From positions 1 through 64,000 of the forward strand of contig JACADY010000015.1 in assembly GCA_013389115.1 (NCBI GenBank): 64,000 bases of DNA. The letters are read 5' to 3'. The position numbers and the translations under genes were made by a program. Below are positions 55,617 to 63,663 of the stretch, piece by piece (the first letter of the stretch is position 1; each line of letters opens with the position of its first letter). Under the pieces are notes generated by a model, which saw only the letters and a list, made by a program, of their open reading frames with translations, was not told where the DNA came from and made no database searches. Source of the DNA: Alphaproteobacteria bacterium (GTDB lineage Bacteria > Pseudomonadota > Alphaproteobacteria > Micropepsales > Micropepsaceae).

Positions 55617-56030
55617 TCAGGCGCGCGCGGGCGCCAGCACCAGCGCCTCGCCCTCGATGACGACAAGGTCGCCGACGCGGGCGATGCAGTCGAGCGTGAC
55701 GCGGCGCTTTTCAGGCACGACCTCGCGCACGGTGCAAGTCGCGGTGACGCGGTCGCCGATGCGGACGGGTGCCTTGAACTTCAAGGTCTGGCCCATGTAG
55801 ATGGTGCCGGGACCCGGCAGCCTCGTGCCCAGAATGGTCGAGAACAGGCTGCCCCCCAGCATGCCATGCGCGATGCGGCCCTTGAACGGGGTCGCCGTGG
55901 CATAGGCCTCATCGAAATGCACCGGGTTCATGTCTCCCGTGACCTCGCCGAACATGGTGATGTCGCGCTCGCTCACGACCTTATCGAAGCTCGATGAAAG
56001 GCCCGGCGTGATGAGATCGATTGTGTACAT
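55617..56030 (-). CDS. MaoC-like (R)-specific enoyl-CoA hydratase
   Basis: A 137-residue hot-dog-fold protein. The hydratase motif lies in VTGDMNPVHFDEAYA (catalytic Asp and His) with GRIAHGMLGGSLFSTILG. Such enzymes hydrate 2-enoyl-CoA to (R)-3-hydroxyacyl-CoA, often for polyhydroxyalkanoate or beta-oxidation side paths. It precedes ribF in the same direction. Start MYTIDLITPGLSSSF at 56030 is supported by family length. Confidence 0.9.
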   Translation of the reverse strand: MYTIDLITPGLSSSFDKVVSERDITMFGEVTGDMNPVHFDEAYATATPFKGRIAHGMLGGSLFSTILGTRLPGPGTIYMGQTLKFKAPVRIGDRVTATCTVREVVPEKRRVTLDCIARVGDLVVIEGEALVLAPARA

Positions 56031-56068
56031 GGGTGCTCCAAAGGCGATCGTCAGGGAGGCGAACTCTA

Positions 56069-56168
56069 GAGCATTTCCCGATCACATAGAATCGGGAAAT
56101 GCTCGCAAGTCGTTGTTTGGTCGCGCTTCTTTACGGCGAACTGGTACCCACTTCGCCGAGAAGCGCTC
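56069..56168. repeat. Intergenic palindromic element with two hairpins
   Basis: The first hairpin has perfect 14-bp arms GAGCATTTCCCGAT (56069-56082) and ATCGGGAAATGCTC (56091-56104). The second pairs GCGCTTCT (56123-56130) plus CGGCGAA (56134-56140) with TTCGCCG (56152-56158) plus AGAAGCGC (56159-56166). It resembles palindromic mosaic elements found between genes in rhizobia and relatives. Its second half also lies inside the marR gene at 20343-20422. Confidence 0.9.
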
Positions 56169-56200
56169 TTGTCAAGGCCAAAGGGGCTCACAAGGCCGCC

Positions 56201-57073
56201 CTACCAGCGCAGGCGCGGCATGTAGGCCCGGGCGGTCGCATGCTCGCGCGCCAAGGCTGCCTCGATGAGCACCGGGTCGTGGCCGCCGCCAAGGTCACCC
56301 GCGTGCACGCCCTCAAGGATGAGAAGCGCATCGAGGCCGGCCGCGTTCGCACCCTTGATGTCGGTCTTCAAGCCATCGCCGATGCACAGGATGCGGGATG
56401 AGGCGATCTGGCGGCCCGCAAGCGCCGCCAGCCTTGCCAGAGCCATCCCATAAACGGGAAGGTGCGGCTTGCCCCAATAGGTGACCTCACCCCCCATCGC
56501 GGCATAGTCGCGCGCCAAGGCGCCCGCGCAGTAGATGAGCCGGGGGCCGCGCTCGACCAGGATGTCCGGGTTGGCGCAGATGAAGGGGAGCTTGCGCCCG
56601 GCGCAGTCTTTCAGTCGCGCGTGATAGTCGGCGGGTGTTTCCGTTTCGTCATCGAACAGCCCCGTGCAGAGGATCGCCTCTGCCTCGTCCATGCCGACGC
56701 TCGCGATCGCTAGGCCATCGAGCACGGGGCGGTCGCGCGGCGGACCCAGGTGCCACAGCCTGAGACCCGGCCTTTCGCTCGCGCGGTGCTCGAGATCGGC
56801 GCGGGTCGCATCGCCGGATGTGAGGATCGCATCGCAGGTGCCGTCTGGCACTCCCAGCGTCTTGAACTGGGCCGCGACGGAGGGTGCCGGGCGCGGCGCG
56901 TTCGACAGCATGAGCACCGGCCCGCGCTCGCTTCGGAAGCGTGCCAAGGCCGCGCAGGCCTCGGCATAGGCGCGCACGCCGTTATGGACGACGCCCCAGA
57001 CATCGCAGATGAGCGCGTCATAGCGGGGGGCAAGGATGCCGAGGCCGTCAATCGAGATGAGGTGAGATGTCAT
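56201..57073 (-). CDS. HAD-superfamily class IIA hydrolase (TIGR01459-like)
   Basis: A 290-residue phosphatase-fold protein of the NagD-like class IIA group. HAD motif I is DALICDVWGVVHNG (DxWGxxH variant), motif II PVLMLSNAPRP, and the end has the GDGLKTDIKGANAAGLDALLI motif. PADYHARLKDCAGRKLPFICANPD is the cap region. The alphaproteobacterial TIGR01459 family has these features; the substrate is unknown, possibly a sugar or nucleotide phosphate. The gene stands alone, flanked by the palindromic element. Confidence 0.88.
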   Translation of the reverse strand: MTSHLISIDGLGILAPRYDALICDVWGVVHNGVRAYAEACAALARFRSERGPVLMLSNAPRPAPSVAAQFKTLGVPDGTCDAILTSGDATRADLEHRASERPGLRLWHLGPPRDRPVLDGLAIASVGMDEAEAILCTGLFDDETETPADYHARLKDCAGRKLPFICANPDILVERGPRLIYCAGALARDYAAMGGEVTYWGKPHLPVYGMALARLAALAGRQIASSRILCIGDGLKTDIKGANAAGLDALLILEGVHAGDLGGGHDPVLIEAALAREHATARAYMPRLRW

Positions 57074-57123
57074 GGCGGGGGTCCCCCTCTCACGGGCGGA
57101 CCCTTCCCGTCAAGCAAGGTCGC

Positions 57124-58422
57124 TCAGCTCGCCGCCGATTTGCGTTGGGGCGTTGCGGGCGCGGCGGGGCCCGCGGGCGTGACGGGCGCGACCATGGCCT
57201 CGCGGATCGGGCGGGGTTCCCCGAAAAGATAGCCCTGGCCATAATCGACGCCGAAATCGAGCAGGTTCACGACATGGCGCTCCTCCTCGACCTTTTCGGC
57301 GATGAGGCTGAGACCCTGGCGGGCGAGGAGCTCCTTCACGTCGCTTGCCGCGATGCCCCGGGCCGAGGCGTCCTGATCGAGCATCAGGCGGGCGGGCGCC
57401 TTGACGAACTTGAACCGCCGCTCGCGCAGGGCGGCGAGGTCCAGGTCGAGCGAGGTCACCTTGTCGAGCGAAAAGGCAAAGCCAAGATCGGCAAGCACGC
57501 GCAGATTCGCCTCCTCGATGTCGCTAAGGCTGCGCAAGGTGTCTTGCGTGAACTCAAAGACGATGTGGCCCGATAGATCGCGGTTGCCGCTCATGAACTC
57601 GAGAAACTGGGGGAAGAACGTCCGGTCGGAAAAGGAATAGCCCGAGATGTTGCAGAAGATGGCGATGTCGCGGGCCGATCGGGTGAGGCGGCGGATCACC
57701 TGCACACAGCGAAAGAGCAGCAGGTTGTCGATCGCGGACATAAGGCCGGCGGGTTCGGCCACGCGCAAGTACTGCGCGGGCATGATGGTCGCGCCATCGG
57801 GCATGCGCAGGCGCGTAAAGGCCTCGTAAAAGCGCAGGCGGCGATGCGGCAGGCTGACGATGGGCTGGAGATAGAGATCGACGCGGTTCTCGATGAGCGA
57901 TTTGCGGATCGCCGCGAGCAGCTCGGGCCCTGCCAGGTCCTCCACATAGGAGCGGCCCGTCGCTTCACCCGGCTCGCCCGCGCGGGGGGCCGGCGGGCGC
58001 ATATCGTTGCCTTGCGCCTCCAGCGCCTTCACCCGCCCGGCAATGCCGTCGGCGAAGTCGCGGATGAGCGCCTCTAACACCTTCACCTCGCCTACGACCT
58101 TGACGCTTTTTTCATCGACCCGGTGCTCGAGCGCCTCTGTCAGGTCGAACATCCGGCGATTGGCCATCGCCAGCGCATGGCTTTGTTCTTCATTGGCAAA
58201 GCGAAGGCGCGCCAGCTCCTCGGCAAGCGCCGCACGCTCGCGGCCGCGCAACACAAGCGCATAGAGATTGCTCGAGAGGATGAAGCCGACCACGGCCACA
58301 AGGGCGCAATCAAGCGCGGGCAAGAGCACGGCCTTGTTCAAGAGCACGCCGAGCGCGCTCCAGATCACGGCAAGGCTCAATGCCACCAAGGCCGGGATGG
58401 CTTTGGACATTGTCGTTTTCAC
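57124..58422 (-). CDS. TipF-like membrane protein with degenerate EAL domain
   Basis: A 432-residue protein with two N-terminal membrane helices (ALVALSLAVIWSALGVLLNKA and CALVAVVGFILSSNLYALVL), a coiled-coil stretch (AALAEELARLRFANEEQSH, ALEHRVDEKSVKVVGEVK), then an EAL domain. The EAL motif is EAF (RFYEAFTRLRM). The usual DDFG is FSLDKVTSLD, so a metal-binding Asp is lost and phosphodiesterase activity is unlikely; the late Glu in EKVEEERHV and YGQGYLFGEP are kept. This order matches TipF of Caulobacter, a c-di-GMP receptor that positions the flagellum. No flagellar genes are nearby. Confidence 0.82.
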   Translation of the reverse strand: MKTTMSKAIPALVALSLAVIWSALGVLLNKAVLLPALDCALVAVVGFILSSNLYALVLRGRERAALAEELARLRFANEEQSHALAMANRRMFDLTEALEHRVDEKSVKVVGEVKVLEALIRDFADGIAGRVKALEAQGNDMRPPAPRAGEPGEATGRSYVEDLAGPELLAAIRKSLIENRVDLYLQPIVSLPHRRLRFYEAFTRLRMPDGATIMPAQYLRVAEPAGLMSAIDNLLLFRCVQVIRRLTRSARDIAIFCNISGYSFSDRTFFPQFLEFMSGNRDLSGHIVFEFTQDTLRSLSDIEEANLRVLADLGFAFSLDKVTSLDLDLAALRERRFKFVKAPARLMLDQDASARGIAASDVKELLARQGLSLIAEKVEEERHVVNLLDFGVDYGQGYLFGEPRPIREAMVAPVTPAGPAAPATPQRKSAAS

Positions 58423-58523
58423 CCCTAGTTCCCCTTCACTGGGCCAGCTTCCATCCCGACCCTTGACAATCGATTAACCCTGCGCCGAGCTGCTTGCGTT
58501 CCACCATTAAGAAAGCGAAAGCC

Positions 58524-59006
58524 ATGTCGAAAACCGCCCATGATTTCAGCTTCACCTCGATCGAGGGACAGCCTTTGCCCATGGCCTCGTTCAAGGGGAA
58601 GGCCGTGCTCATCGTGAACACGGCGAGCCAATGCGGGCTCACCCCCCAATATGAGGGACTGCAGGCGCTTTGGGATGCCTATAAGGACAAGGGGCTCGTC
58701 GTGCTGGGCGTGCCCTCCAACGATTTCGGGCAGCAGGAGCCGGGCAGCGAAGCGGAGGTTCAGACGTTCTGCCAAAAGCGCTTTGGCGTGACCTTCCCCC
58801 TCACTACCAAGCAACCCGTGATCGGCGGGGCAGCGCATCCCTTCTATCAATGGGTGGCGCAAGAGCTCGGCGAGGGCGCGGCGCCCAAATGGAACTTCCA
58901 CAAATATCTCATCGGCAAGGACGGCTCGCTCAAGGGCACGTTCGGCAGCATGGTCGTGCCCGAAGACGCAGGCCTGCGCCAGGCGATCGATGAGGCCGTC
59001 GCGTAG
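58524..59006 (+). CDS. Glutathione peroxidase family protein
   Basis: A 160-residue thioredoxin-fold peroxidase from the ATG at 58524 (MSKTAHDFSFTSIEGQ). The active-site Cys is in NTASQCGLTPQYEGL, with Gln in VPSNDFGQQEPGS and Trp/Asn in KWNFHKYLIGKDG, completing the catalytic set. It is the Cys, not selenocysteine, form; bacterial members often use thioredoxin. This matters because the glutathione synthesis gene at 10253 looks broken. Divergent from the TipF-like gene. Confidence 0.93.
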   Translation: MSKTAHDFSFTSIEGQPLPMASFKGKAVLIVNTASQCGLTPQYEGLQALWDAYKDKGLVVLGVPSNDFGQQEPGSEAEVQTFCQKRFGVTFPLTTKQPVIGGAAHPFYQWVAQELGEGAAPKWNFHKYLIGKDGSLKGTFGSMVVPEDAGLRQAIDEAVA

Positions 59007-59046
59007 CCACCGAGGGCGAAGCGAGGCCATGACAGGTTGGGGGTGC

Positions 59047-59183
59047 CCTCACCCTTCGTCGGCCTCGCGAAGGCTCGCATCTCTGGGTGAGGTCGCTATT
59101 AGTTTCCTCATCCTGAGGTGGCGCGTCAACGCCCTCGAAGGATGAGGCTGATGGGAAAGATGGATGGCCCGCTTCCGCGGGCC
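59047..59183. repeat. Dispersed palindromic repeat units
   Basis: Two units in the same order as at 54496 and 62168: 59047-59092 (CCTCACCC to GGGTGAGG) and 59106-59147 (CCTCATCCTGAGG to CGAAGGATGAGG). A third hairpin, GGCCCGC-ttcc-GCGGGCC, follows at 59166-59183. Confidence 0.85.
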
Positions 59184-59328
59184 ATGACGGGTCGGGGCGT
59201 GCACGTGGGTTCCTCCCCTTTTGTCATGGCCCGGCTTGACCGGGCCAACCATGCTTCGCAGGCCGCCCCCACCCGAAGCGCTGAGACGCGCTTCGAGCTC
59301 CCCAAGGGGAGGTGGTTGGCATGAACAA

Positions 59329-59418
59329 CCCCTCCCCCGTTCGCGGGGAGGGGCAGGGGGGAAGTTTCGGCCAGAAAAGCGATCCCCACCCTTTGCCCTC
59401 CCCTTTGCAGGGGGAGGG
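59329..59418. repeat. Pair of C/G-rich palindromes
   Basis: CCCCTCCCC...GGGGAGGGG around a CGTTCG centre (59329-59353) and CCCTCCCC...GGGGGAGGG around TTTGCA (59396-59418). Both can form stable hairpins just downstream of the OmpA lipoprotein stop, so one may also terminate transcription. They differ from the CCTCATCC-type units. Confidence 0.75.
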
Positions 59419-59456
59419 AGGGACGTACATACGCCCCGCATGGGAGGCGGTTATGC

Positions 59457-60122
59457 TTACGACGTGAAGGGCGAGATCTGGATTTCGACGCGGCGGTTGC
59501 GCGGCTCGTTCACGACATCCTTCGTGGGGACGGCAAGGCGGGTTTCACCAAAGCCACGCACGATGATGCGCTGGGGCATCACGTCGAAGGCCACGAGCAT
59601 CTGCGCGACGGAGGCCGCACGGCGCTCCGACAGGTCCTGATTGAACTCGCGCGAGCCGGTGGTGTCGGTATAGCCGAAGACCTCGACATAGGTCTGGTCG
59701 TATTCCTCAAGCACGAGCGAAACCGCGCGCAGCGGCTCGTTGAATTCGCGGCGAATGCGATCAGAGCCAAGGTCGAAGAGAATGTCCGATTCCATGTTGA
59801 GGATGATCGTGTCGCCGACACGCGTCACACTCACGCCCGCGTTGCGCAGGCGCTGGCGCAATTTGGCCTCCTGGGCGTCCATGTAGCCACCGACCGCGCC
59901 ACCCGCGAGCGCGCCGATGCCTGCGCCGATGAGGGCGTTGCGCGCAGCCTGCTTGCCGCTCGATGTATTCGTCAGTGCACCAATCGCAGCGCCGCCAAGC
60001 GCGCCGAAGATGGCGCCGCGCGTCGCGTTGGAAGTTTCCGTTTCGCCCGTGTAGGGATTCTGTGTCTGACAGCCCGACAGCACCATCGCCGCTGCCGCCG
60101 CCATTCCCATCCAAAACTTCAT
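59457..60122 (-). CDS. OmpA family lipoprotein with glycine-zipper segment
   Basis: A 221-residue outer-membrane lipoprotein. The signal peptide ends at the lipobox LSGC. A glycine-zipper stretch follows (ALGGAAIGALTNT, ALIGAGIGALAGGAVGGY), then an OmpA domain from about residue 100: LFDLGSDRIRREFNEPL, EVFGYTDTTGSREFNQDLSE, ERRAASVAQML and PRNRRVEIQIS. The Asp and Arg residues that bind peptidoglycan are present. It is like YiaD/YfiB-type proteins and tethers the outer membrane to the wall. Confidence 0.93.
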   Translation of the reverse strand: MKFWMGMAAAAAMVLSGCQTQNPYTGETETSNATRGAIFGALGGAAIGALTNTSSGKQAARNALIGAGIGALAGGAVGGYMDAQEAKLRQRLRNAGVSVTRVGDTIILNMESDILFDLGSDRIRREFNEPLRAVSLVLEEYDQTYVEVFGYTDTTGSREFNQDLSERRAASVAQMLVAFDVMPQRIIVRGFGETRLAVPTKDVVNEPRNRRVEIQISPFTS

Positions 60123-60357
60123 CTCTTGCTCCCGTGCTCTTAAGAACCGTCTTCTCAGGCCCGTCGCGACCGAGGCAGGGCGACCTTACACTTGCCCTGT
60201 CCGTTCGACCCTGCTTTCGTGGCCTTTCCGACTTCGGCGTCGCGCTGGAGCTGATAGCATAGCCGCGGTCCATTGGACACCGAGGAAAACGAAAACGGTC
60301 TCATCTCTCCTTGTGGAGAGTTACGGCTCTTGATTGATGAATGGGGAATGAACGCCT
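60123..60357. other. Intergenic region between the OmpA lipoprotein and SDR genes
   Basis: 235 bp between divergent genes. No repeat unit, RNA gene or clear promoter consensus was recognised. Confidence 0.5.
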
Positions 60358-61134
60358 ATGGCAAATACCAACACTCTTTTCGATCTCAGCGGCAAGACGG
60401 CGATCGTCACGGGCTCGACGCGCGGCATCGGCAAGCAGATCGCCTATCGCCTTGCCCAGCATGGCGCGCGCGTCGCTGTTTCCAGCAGGAAGGCAGACGC
60501 GTGCGAAGCCGTGACAGCCGAGATCAACGCCGCCTTCCCCGGTAAGGCCATCTCCGTTCCCTGCAACATCTCCTACAAGGAACAGCTTCAGGCGCTGGTC
60601 GACAAGTCGCGCGCGGCGTTTGGTCAGATCGACATTCTTGTGTGCAACGCCGCCGTCAACCCTTATGCCGGGCCGATGGAAAACTGTCCGGACGAAGCCT
60701 TCGACAAGATCATGGGCGCGAATGTCCGCTCCAATTTCTGGCTCTGCAACATGGTGCTGCCCGAGATGAAGGCGCGACGTGACGGGGTCGTCATCATCGT
60801 CTCCTCCATCGGCGGCCTCAAGGGCAGTCCCATCCTTGGACCCTATGGGATCTCCAAGGCCGCGGACTTCCAACTGGCGCGGAACATCGCGGTTGAATAC
60901 GGGCCCTATAACGTGCGCGCCAATGCCATCGCACCGGGTCTCGTCCAGACCGATTTCGCCCGCTATCTGTGGGAGAATCCGGAAATCCTCAAGGCCTCGA
61001 CCGCCGGGGCACCCCTGAAGCGGATCGGGCAGCCCGATGAAATCGCGGGCGCCGCCGTCTTCCTTTCCTCGCAGGCGGGAGCCTTCATGACCGGCCAAGC
61101 CTTTGTCATCGACGGGGGCGCGACGATCAGCTAG
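60358..61134 (+). CDS. Short-chain dehydrogenase/reductase
   Basis: A 258-residue classical SDR. Cofactor motif TGSTRGIGKQIAYRLA (TGxxxGIG), VCNAAVNPYAG (NAA), catalytic Ser in IIVSSIGGLKG and Tyr-Lys in YGISKAADFQLARNIA, plus ANAIAPGLVQTDFARY and FVIDGGATIS. A variable loop resembles 3-oxoacyl-type or alcohol-dehydrogenase-like SDRs; similar genes sit near acyl-CoA dehydrogenases. Substrate unknown. It stands alone, 206 bp before the Crp-family gene. Confidence 0.93.
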   Translation: MANTNTLFDLSGKTAIVTGSTRGIGKQIAYRLAQHGARVAVSSRKADACEAVTAEINAAFPGKAISVPCNISYKEQLQALVDKSRAAFGQIDILVCNAAVNPYAGPMENCPDEAFDKIMGANVRSNFWLCNMVLPEMKARRDGVVIIVSSIGGLKGSPILGPYGISKAADFQLARNIAVEYGPYNVRANAIAPGLVQTDFARYLWENPEILKASTAGAPLKRIGQPDEIAGAAVFLSSQAGAFMTGQAFVIDGGATIS

Positions 61135-61340
61135 GCCTTGCGCCTTTGCCGCAGGGCTTGCACTCGCCTGCGCGCTGGCCCACGATGGAAATGTTTCCCG
61201 GGGGTCGCCGCGCTGTTCATTGTCCGGCCTCAAGGTGCTCTAGCGCCCGGCCACGTGAAGGCCTCGACCGGCATGTCCGAAACTTGGTGCCGCCGCAAAT
61301 GTGCCGGCGGCGCTTTCAAATTCTCTGATGGGGGCTGCCA
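61135..61340. other. Intergenic region between the SDR and Crp-family genes
   Basis: 206 bp, probably with the Crp-family promoter near its 3' end. A GGGGG block lies close before the GTG start at 61341. Nothing else recognised. Confidence 0.45.
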
Positions 61341-62129
61341 GTGACGAGTGACGACAAAAGCAATGCCATGAGCCATCCCGATATCCTCAGCACGGGGAGC
61401 GCTCCTGCCGCCCGCACGATGGAAGTCCCTGGCACGCTTTCGGGCGTCAGCCTTCTCAGGCGGCTCCCGCCCGAAGCCATGCAGAAGGTCGACCAGCAGT
61501 GTCTGTGGAAAACGGCGAGCCCAGGCGACCAGATTCTCTCGCGCGACCAGCATTCGAGCGATGTCTATTTCGTCGTCAAAGGCAAAGTCCGGATCGTCAA
61601 TTTCTCGGCCTCGGGCCGCGAGGTCGCCTATGCGACGGCCGAAACGGGCGACTATTTCGGCGAATTGTCGGCGATCGACAATCATCCCCGCTCGGCCAAT
61701 GTCGTCGCGCTCGATGAATGCCGGCTTGCCGTGATGCCGGCCGGCGTCTTTCGCGACGTCGTGCGCGCGGATGCCGAAATTTCATGGTGCGTGATGGAAA
61801 AGCTCTGCGCCATCGTGCGGGCGAGCGATGACCGGATCATGGACCTCGCCACGCTCTCGGCCTATCAACGGGTCTATCTTGAGCTGCTCAAGATCAAGCG
61901 GCCCGACCCGGTGCGGCCCAATTCCTGGCTCATTTATCCCCTGCCCACCCAGGCACAGATCGCCGCCCTTGCCTCCACCACCCGCGAGACGGTGGCGCGC
62001 GTGCTCTCTCAGCTGCAGGCCGATGGCATATCGGAGCGCAAGGGGCGCACGCTCTATATCCGACAGCTCGACCGCTTGCAGCGTCTGGCCGAGCGCGCAC
62101 CGCATCAGCCGGAAGACGCGGCGCGCTGA
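61341..62129 (+). CDS. Crp/Fnr family transcriptional regulator
   Basis: A 262-residue regulator. I keep the GTG at 61341 because a GGGGG ribosome-binding-like block lies 6 bp before it; ATG 61368 is possible. The cyclic-nucleotide-type barrel shows SSDVYFVVKGKVRIVNFSA and TGDYFGELSAIDNHPRSA; the conserved Arg-Ser for cyclic nucleotide binding is RSANVVAL, so cAMP-type binding is plausible. The winged helix is TQAQIAALASTTRETVARVL. No Fnr-type N-terminal Cys cluster is seen. Targets unknown; convergent with ald. Confidence 0.93.
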   Translation: MTSDDKSNAMSHPDILSTGSAPAARTMEVPGTLSGVSLLRRLPPEAMQKVDQQCLWKTASPGDQILSRDQHSSDVYFVVKGKVRIVNFSASGREVAYATAETGDYFGELSAIDNHPRSANVVALDECRLAVMPAGVFRDVVRADAEISWCVMEKLCAIVRASDDRIMDLATLSAYQRVYLELLKIKRPDPVRPNSWLIYPLPTQAQIAALASTTRETVARVLSQLQADGISERKGRTLYIRQLDRLQRLAERAPHQPEDAAR

Positions 62130-62503
62130 GGCGGCGCCTGATTGCGCGATGGGTTGGAGCCGTGCGGCCTCCCCCTTCGAGGGCCGCGAAGAGCGGCCAC
62201 CTCTGGGTGAGGCTTTGACATGAGACCTCATCCTGAGGCCCGAGCCTTCGCGAGCCTCGAAGGATGAGGCGGACCGATAAGGTGGATGACCCGCTTTCGC
62301 CGGGCCATGACGATCGGGAAAAGGGCCGCGCGATACGCCCCGCGGCCCTCCCCTTGACGACGCACCCTCACACGGCGATCGCACGCATGGCCGCGTCAGG
62401 GCGGGCTCACCATTCCGCCCGACATCGCGACAATGCCTTGAATTCGTTCAAAGATCGTTGCCGATATCGCACAGAGCCATGGCCGGATGGACACAAGCCT
62501 GGC
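62130..62503. other. Intergenic region with repeat units
   Basis: A 374-bp gap between convergent genes. Its first half holds two palindromic repeat units (62168-62269). The second half has no gene or clear terminator. Confidence 0.6.
62168..62269. repeat. Two dispersed palindromic repeat units
   Basis: Unit 1 (62168-62212) begins CCTCCCCCTTCGAGG and ends CACCTCTGGGTGAGG; unit 2 (62226-62269) begins CCTCATCCTGAGG and ends CCTCGAAGGATGAGG, a good hairpin. Same order as at 54496 and 59047. Confidence 0.85.
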
Positions 62504-63622
62504 TCAAGCCGAGAGAAGCGTGTCGGCGCCGCTCCAGGAAAGGCCCTGCGCCTCGGCAACCGCGCCATAGGTGAGCACGCCCTTGTGCACATTGAGCCCC
62601 GCCTTCAGATGGGGATTGTCGAGCAAAGCGCGGCGATAGCCCTTGTTCGCCAGTTGCAGCGTGAAGGGCAGCGTTGCGTTGTTGAGCGCAAAGGTCGAGG
62701 TGCGCGCGACGGCGCCCGGCATGTTCGCCACGCAATAATGCACGACGCCGCCGACCTTGTAGGTCGGATGCGCGTGGGTCGTTGCGTGCGAGGTCTCGGC
62801 GCAGCCGCCCTGATCGATCGCGACGTCGACGATGACGGAGCCGGGCTTCATCCTTTTTACCATCTCGGCCGTGATGAGCTTGGGCGCGGCCGCCCCGAGC
62901 AGGAGCACGGCACCGATCACGAGGTCGGCGCCGAGGACATATTCCTCAATCGAATCGAGGGTCGAGAAGATCGTGTTCAGCTTGGCGCCGAATTGCTGAT
63001 CGAGTTCGGCAAGGCGCGGCAGGCTCTTGTCGATGACGGTCACATGCGCCTCCAGACCCATCGCCATGCGCGCGGCATTGGCGCCAACGACGCCGCCGCC
63101 GATGACGACGACCTTGGCCGCAGGCACGCCCGGCACTCCGCCCAGCAGCATGCCGCGCCCGCCCTGCTCGATCTCGAGACAATGGGCACCAGCCTGGATC
63201 GACATGCGGCCCGCGACCTCGGACATGGGGGCGAGCAGCGGCAGGCCGCCGCGCGCGTCCGTCACCGTCTCATAGGCGATGCCGACGGCGCCGGAGCGCA
63301 GCAGGCCTTGCGTCTGGTCGGGATCGGGCGCCAGGTGCAGATAGGTGAAGAGGATCTGGCCGTCGCGCAGCATGGCGATCTCGGCCGCCTGCGGCTCCTT
63401 CACCTTCACGATCATCTCGGCGCTTGCAAAGACCTCGGAGGCATCGGGCAGGATGCTTGCCCCGGCCGCGCGATAGTGGTCATCGGTGAGGCCGATCGCA
63501 TTGCCGGCATGGGTCTCGACAATCACCTTGTGGCCGTTCGCGACGAGCTCGCGCACCGAAGCGGGGGTGAGCCCCACCCGATACTCGTGGACCTTCACTT
63601 CCTTGGGGACGCCGATAAGCAT
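62504..63622 (-). CDS. ald: Alanine dehydrogenase
   Basis: Ald interconverts L-alanine and pyruvate plus ammonia with NAD. The 372-residue product starts [20 protein letters not shown], has the catalytic Lys/His region [27 protein letters not shown], the NAD motif [19 protein letters not shown], and [22 protein letters not shown]. Length matches the family. It lies 41 bp after an aminotransferase gene in the same direction; together they may recycle alanine formed by the aminotransferase. Confidence 0.96.
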   Translation of the reverse strand: MLIGVPKEVKVHEYRVGLTPASVRELVANGHKVIVETHAGNAIGLTDDHYRAAGASILPDASEVFASAEMIVKVKEPQAAEIAMLRDGQILFTYLHLAPDPDQTQGLLRSGAVGIAYETVTDARGGLPLLAPMSEVAGRMSIQAGAHCLEIEQGGRGMLLGGVPGVPAAKVVVIGGGVVGANAARMAMGLEAHVTVIDKSLPRLAELDQQFGAKLNTIFSTLDSIEEYVLGADLVIGAVLLLGAAAPKLITAEMVKRMKPGSVIVDVAIDQGGCAETSHATTHAHPTYKVGGVVHYCVANMPGAVARTSTFALNNATLPFTLQLANKGYRRALLDNPHLKAGLNVHKGVLTYGAVAEAQGLSWSGADTLLSA

Positions 63623-63663
63623 GGGTTGAGACCTGTGCGGGAGAAGATTTCTTTCAGGGCAGT

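Larger units (their letters stand above)
59007..59456. other. Repeat-rich intergenic region
   Basis: A 450-bp gap without a gene, between convergent gpx and the OmpA lipoprotein gene. It contains two CCTCACCC/CCTCATCC-type units (59047-59092, 59106-59147), a GGCCCGC/GCGGGCC hairpin (59166-59183), and two C-rich palindromes: CCCCTCCCCCGTTCGCGGGG region at 59329-59353 and CCCTCCCCTTTGCAGGGGGA region at 59396-59418. Several ORFs in the track here are repeat translations. Confidence 0.75.

Noticed and set aside
59007-59456. CRISPR array or tRNA in the repeat-rich gap
   Set aside because: Units are palindromes of varied spacing, not evenly spaced direct repeats with spacers, and no cloverleaf could be drawn.
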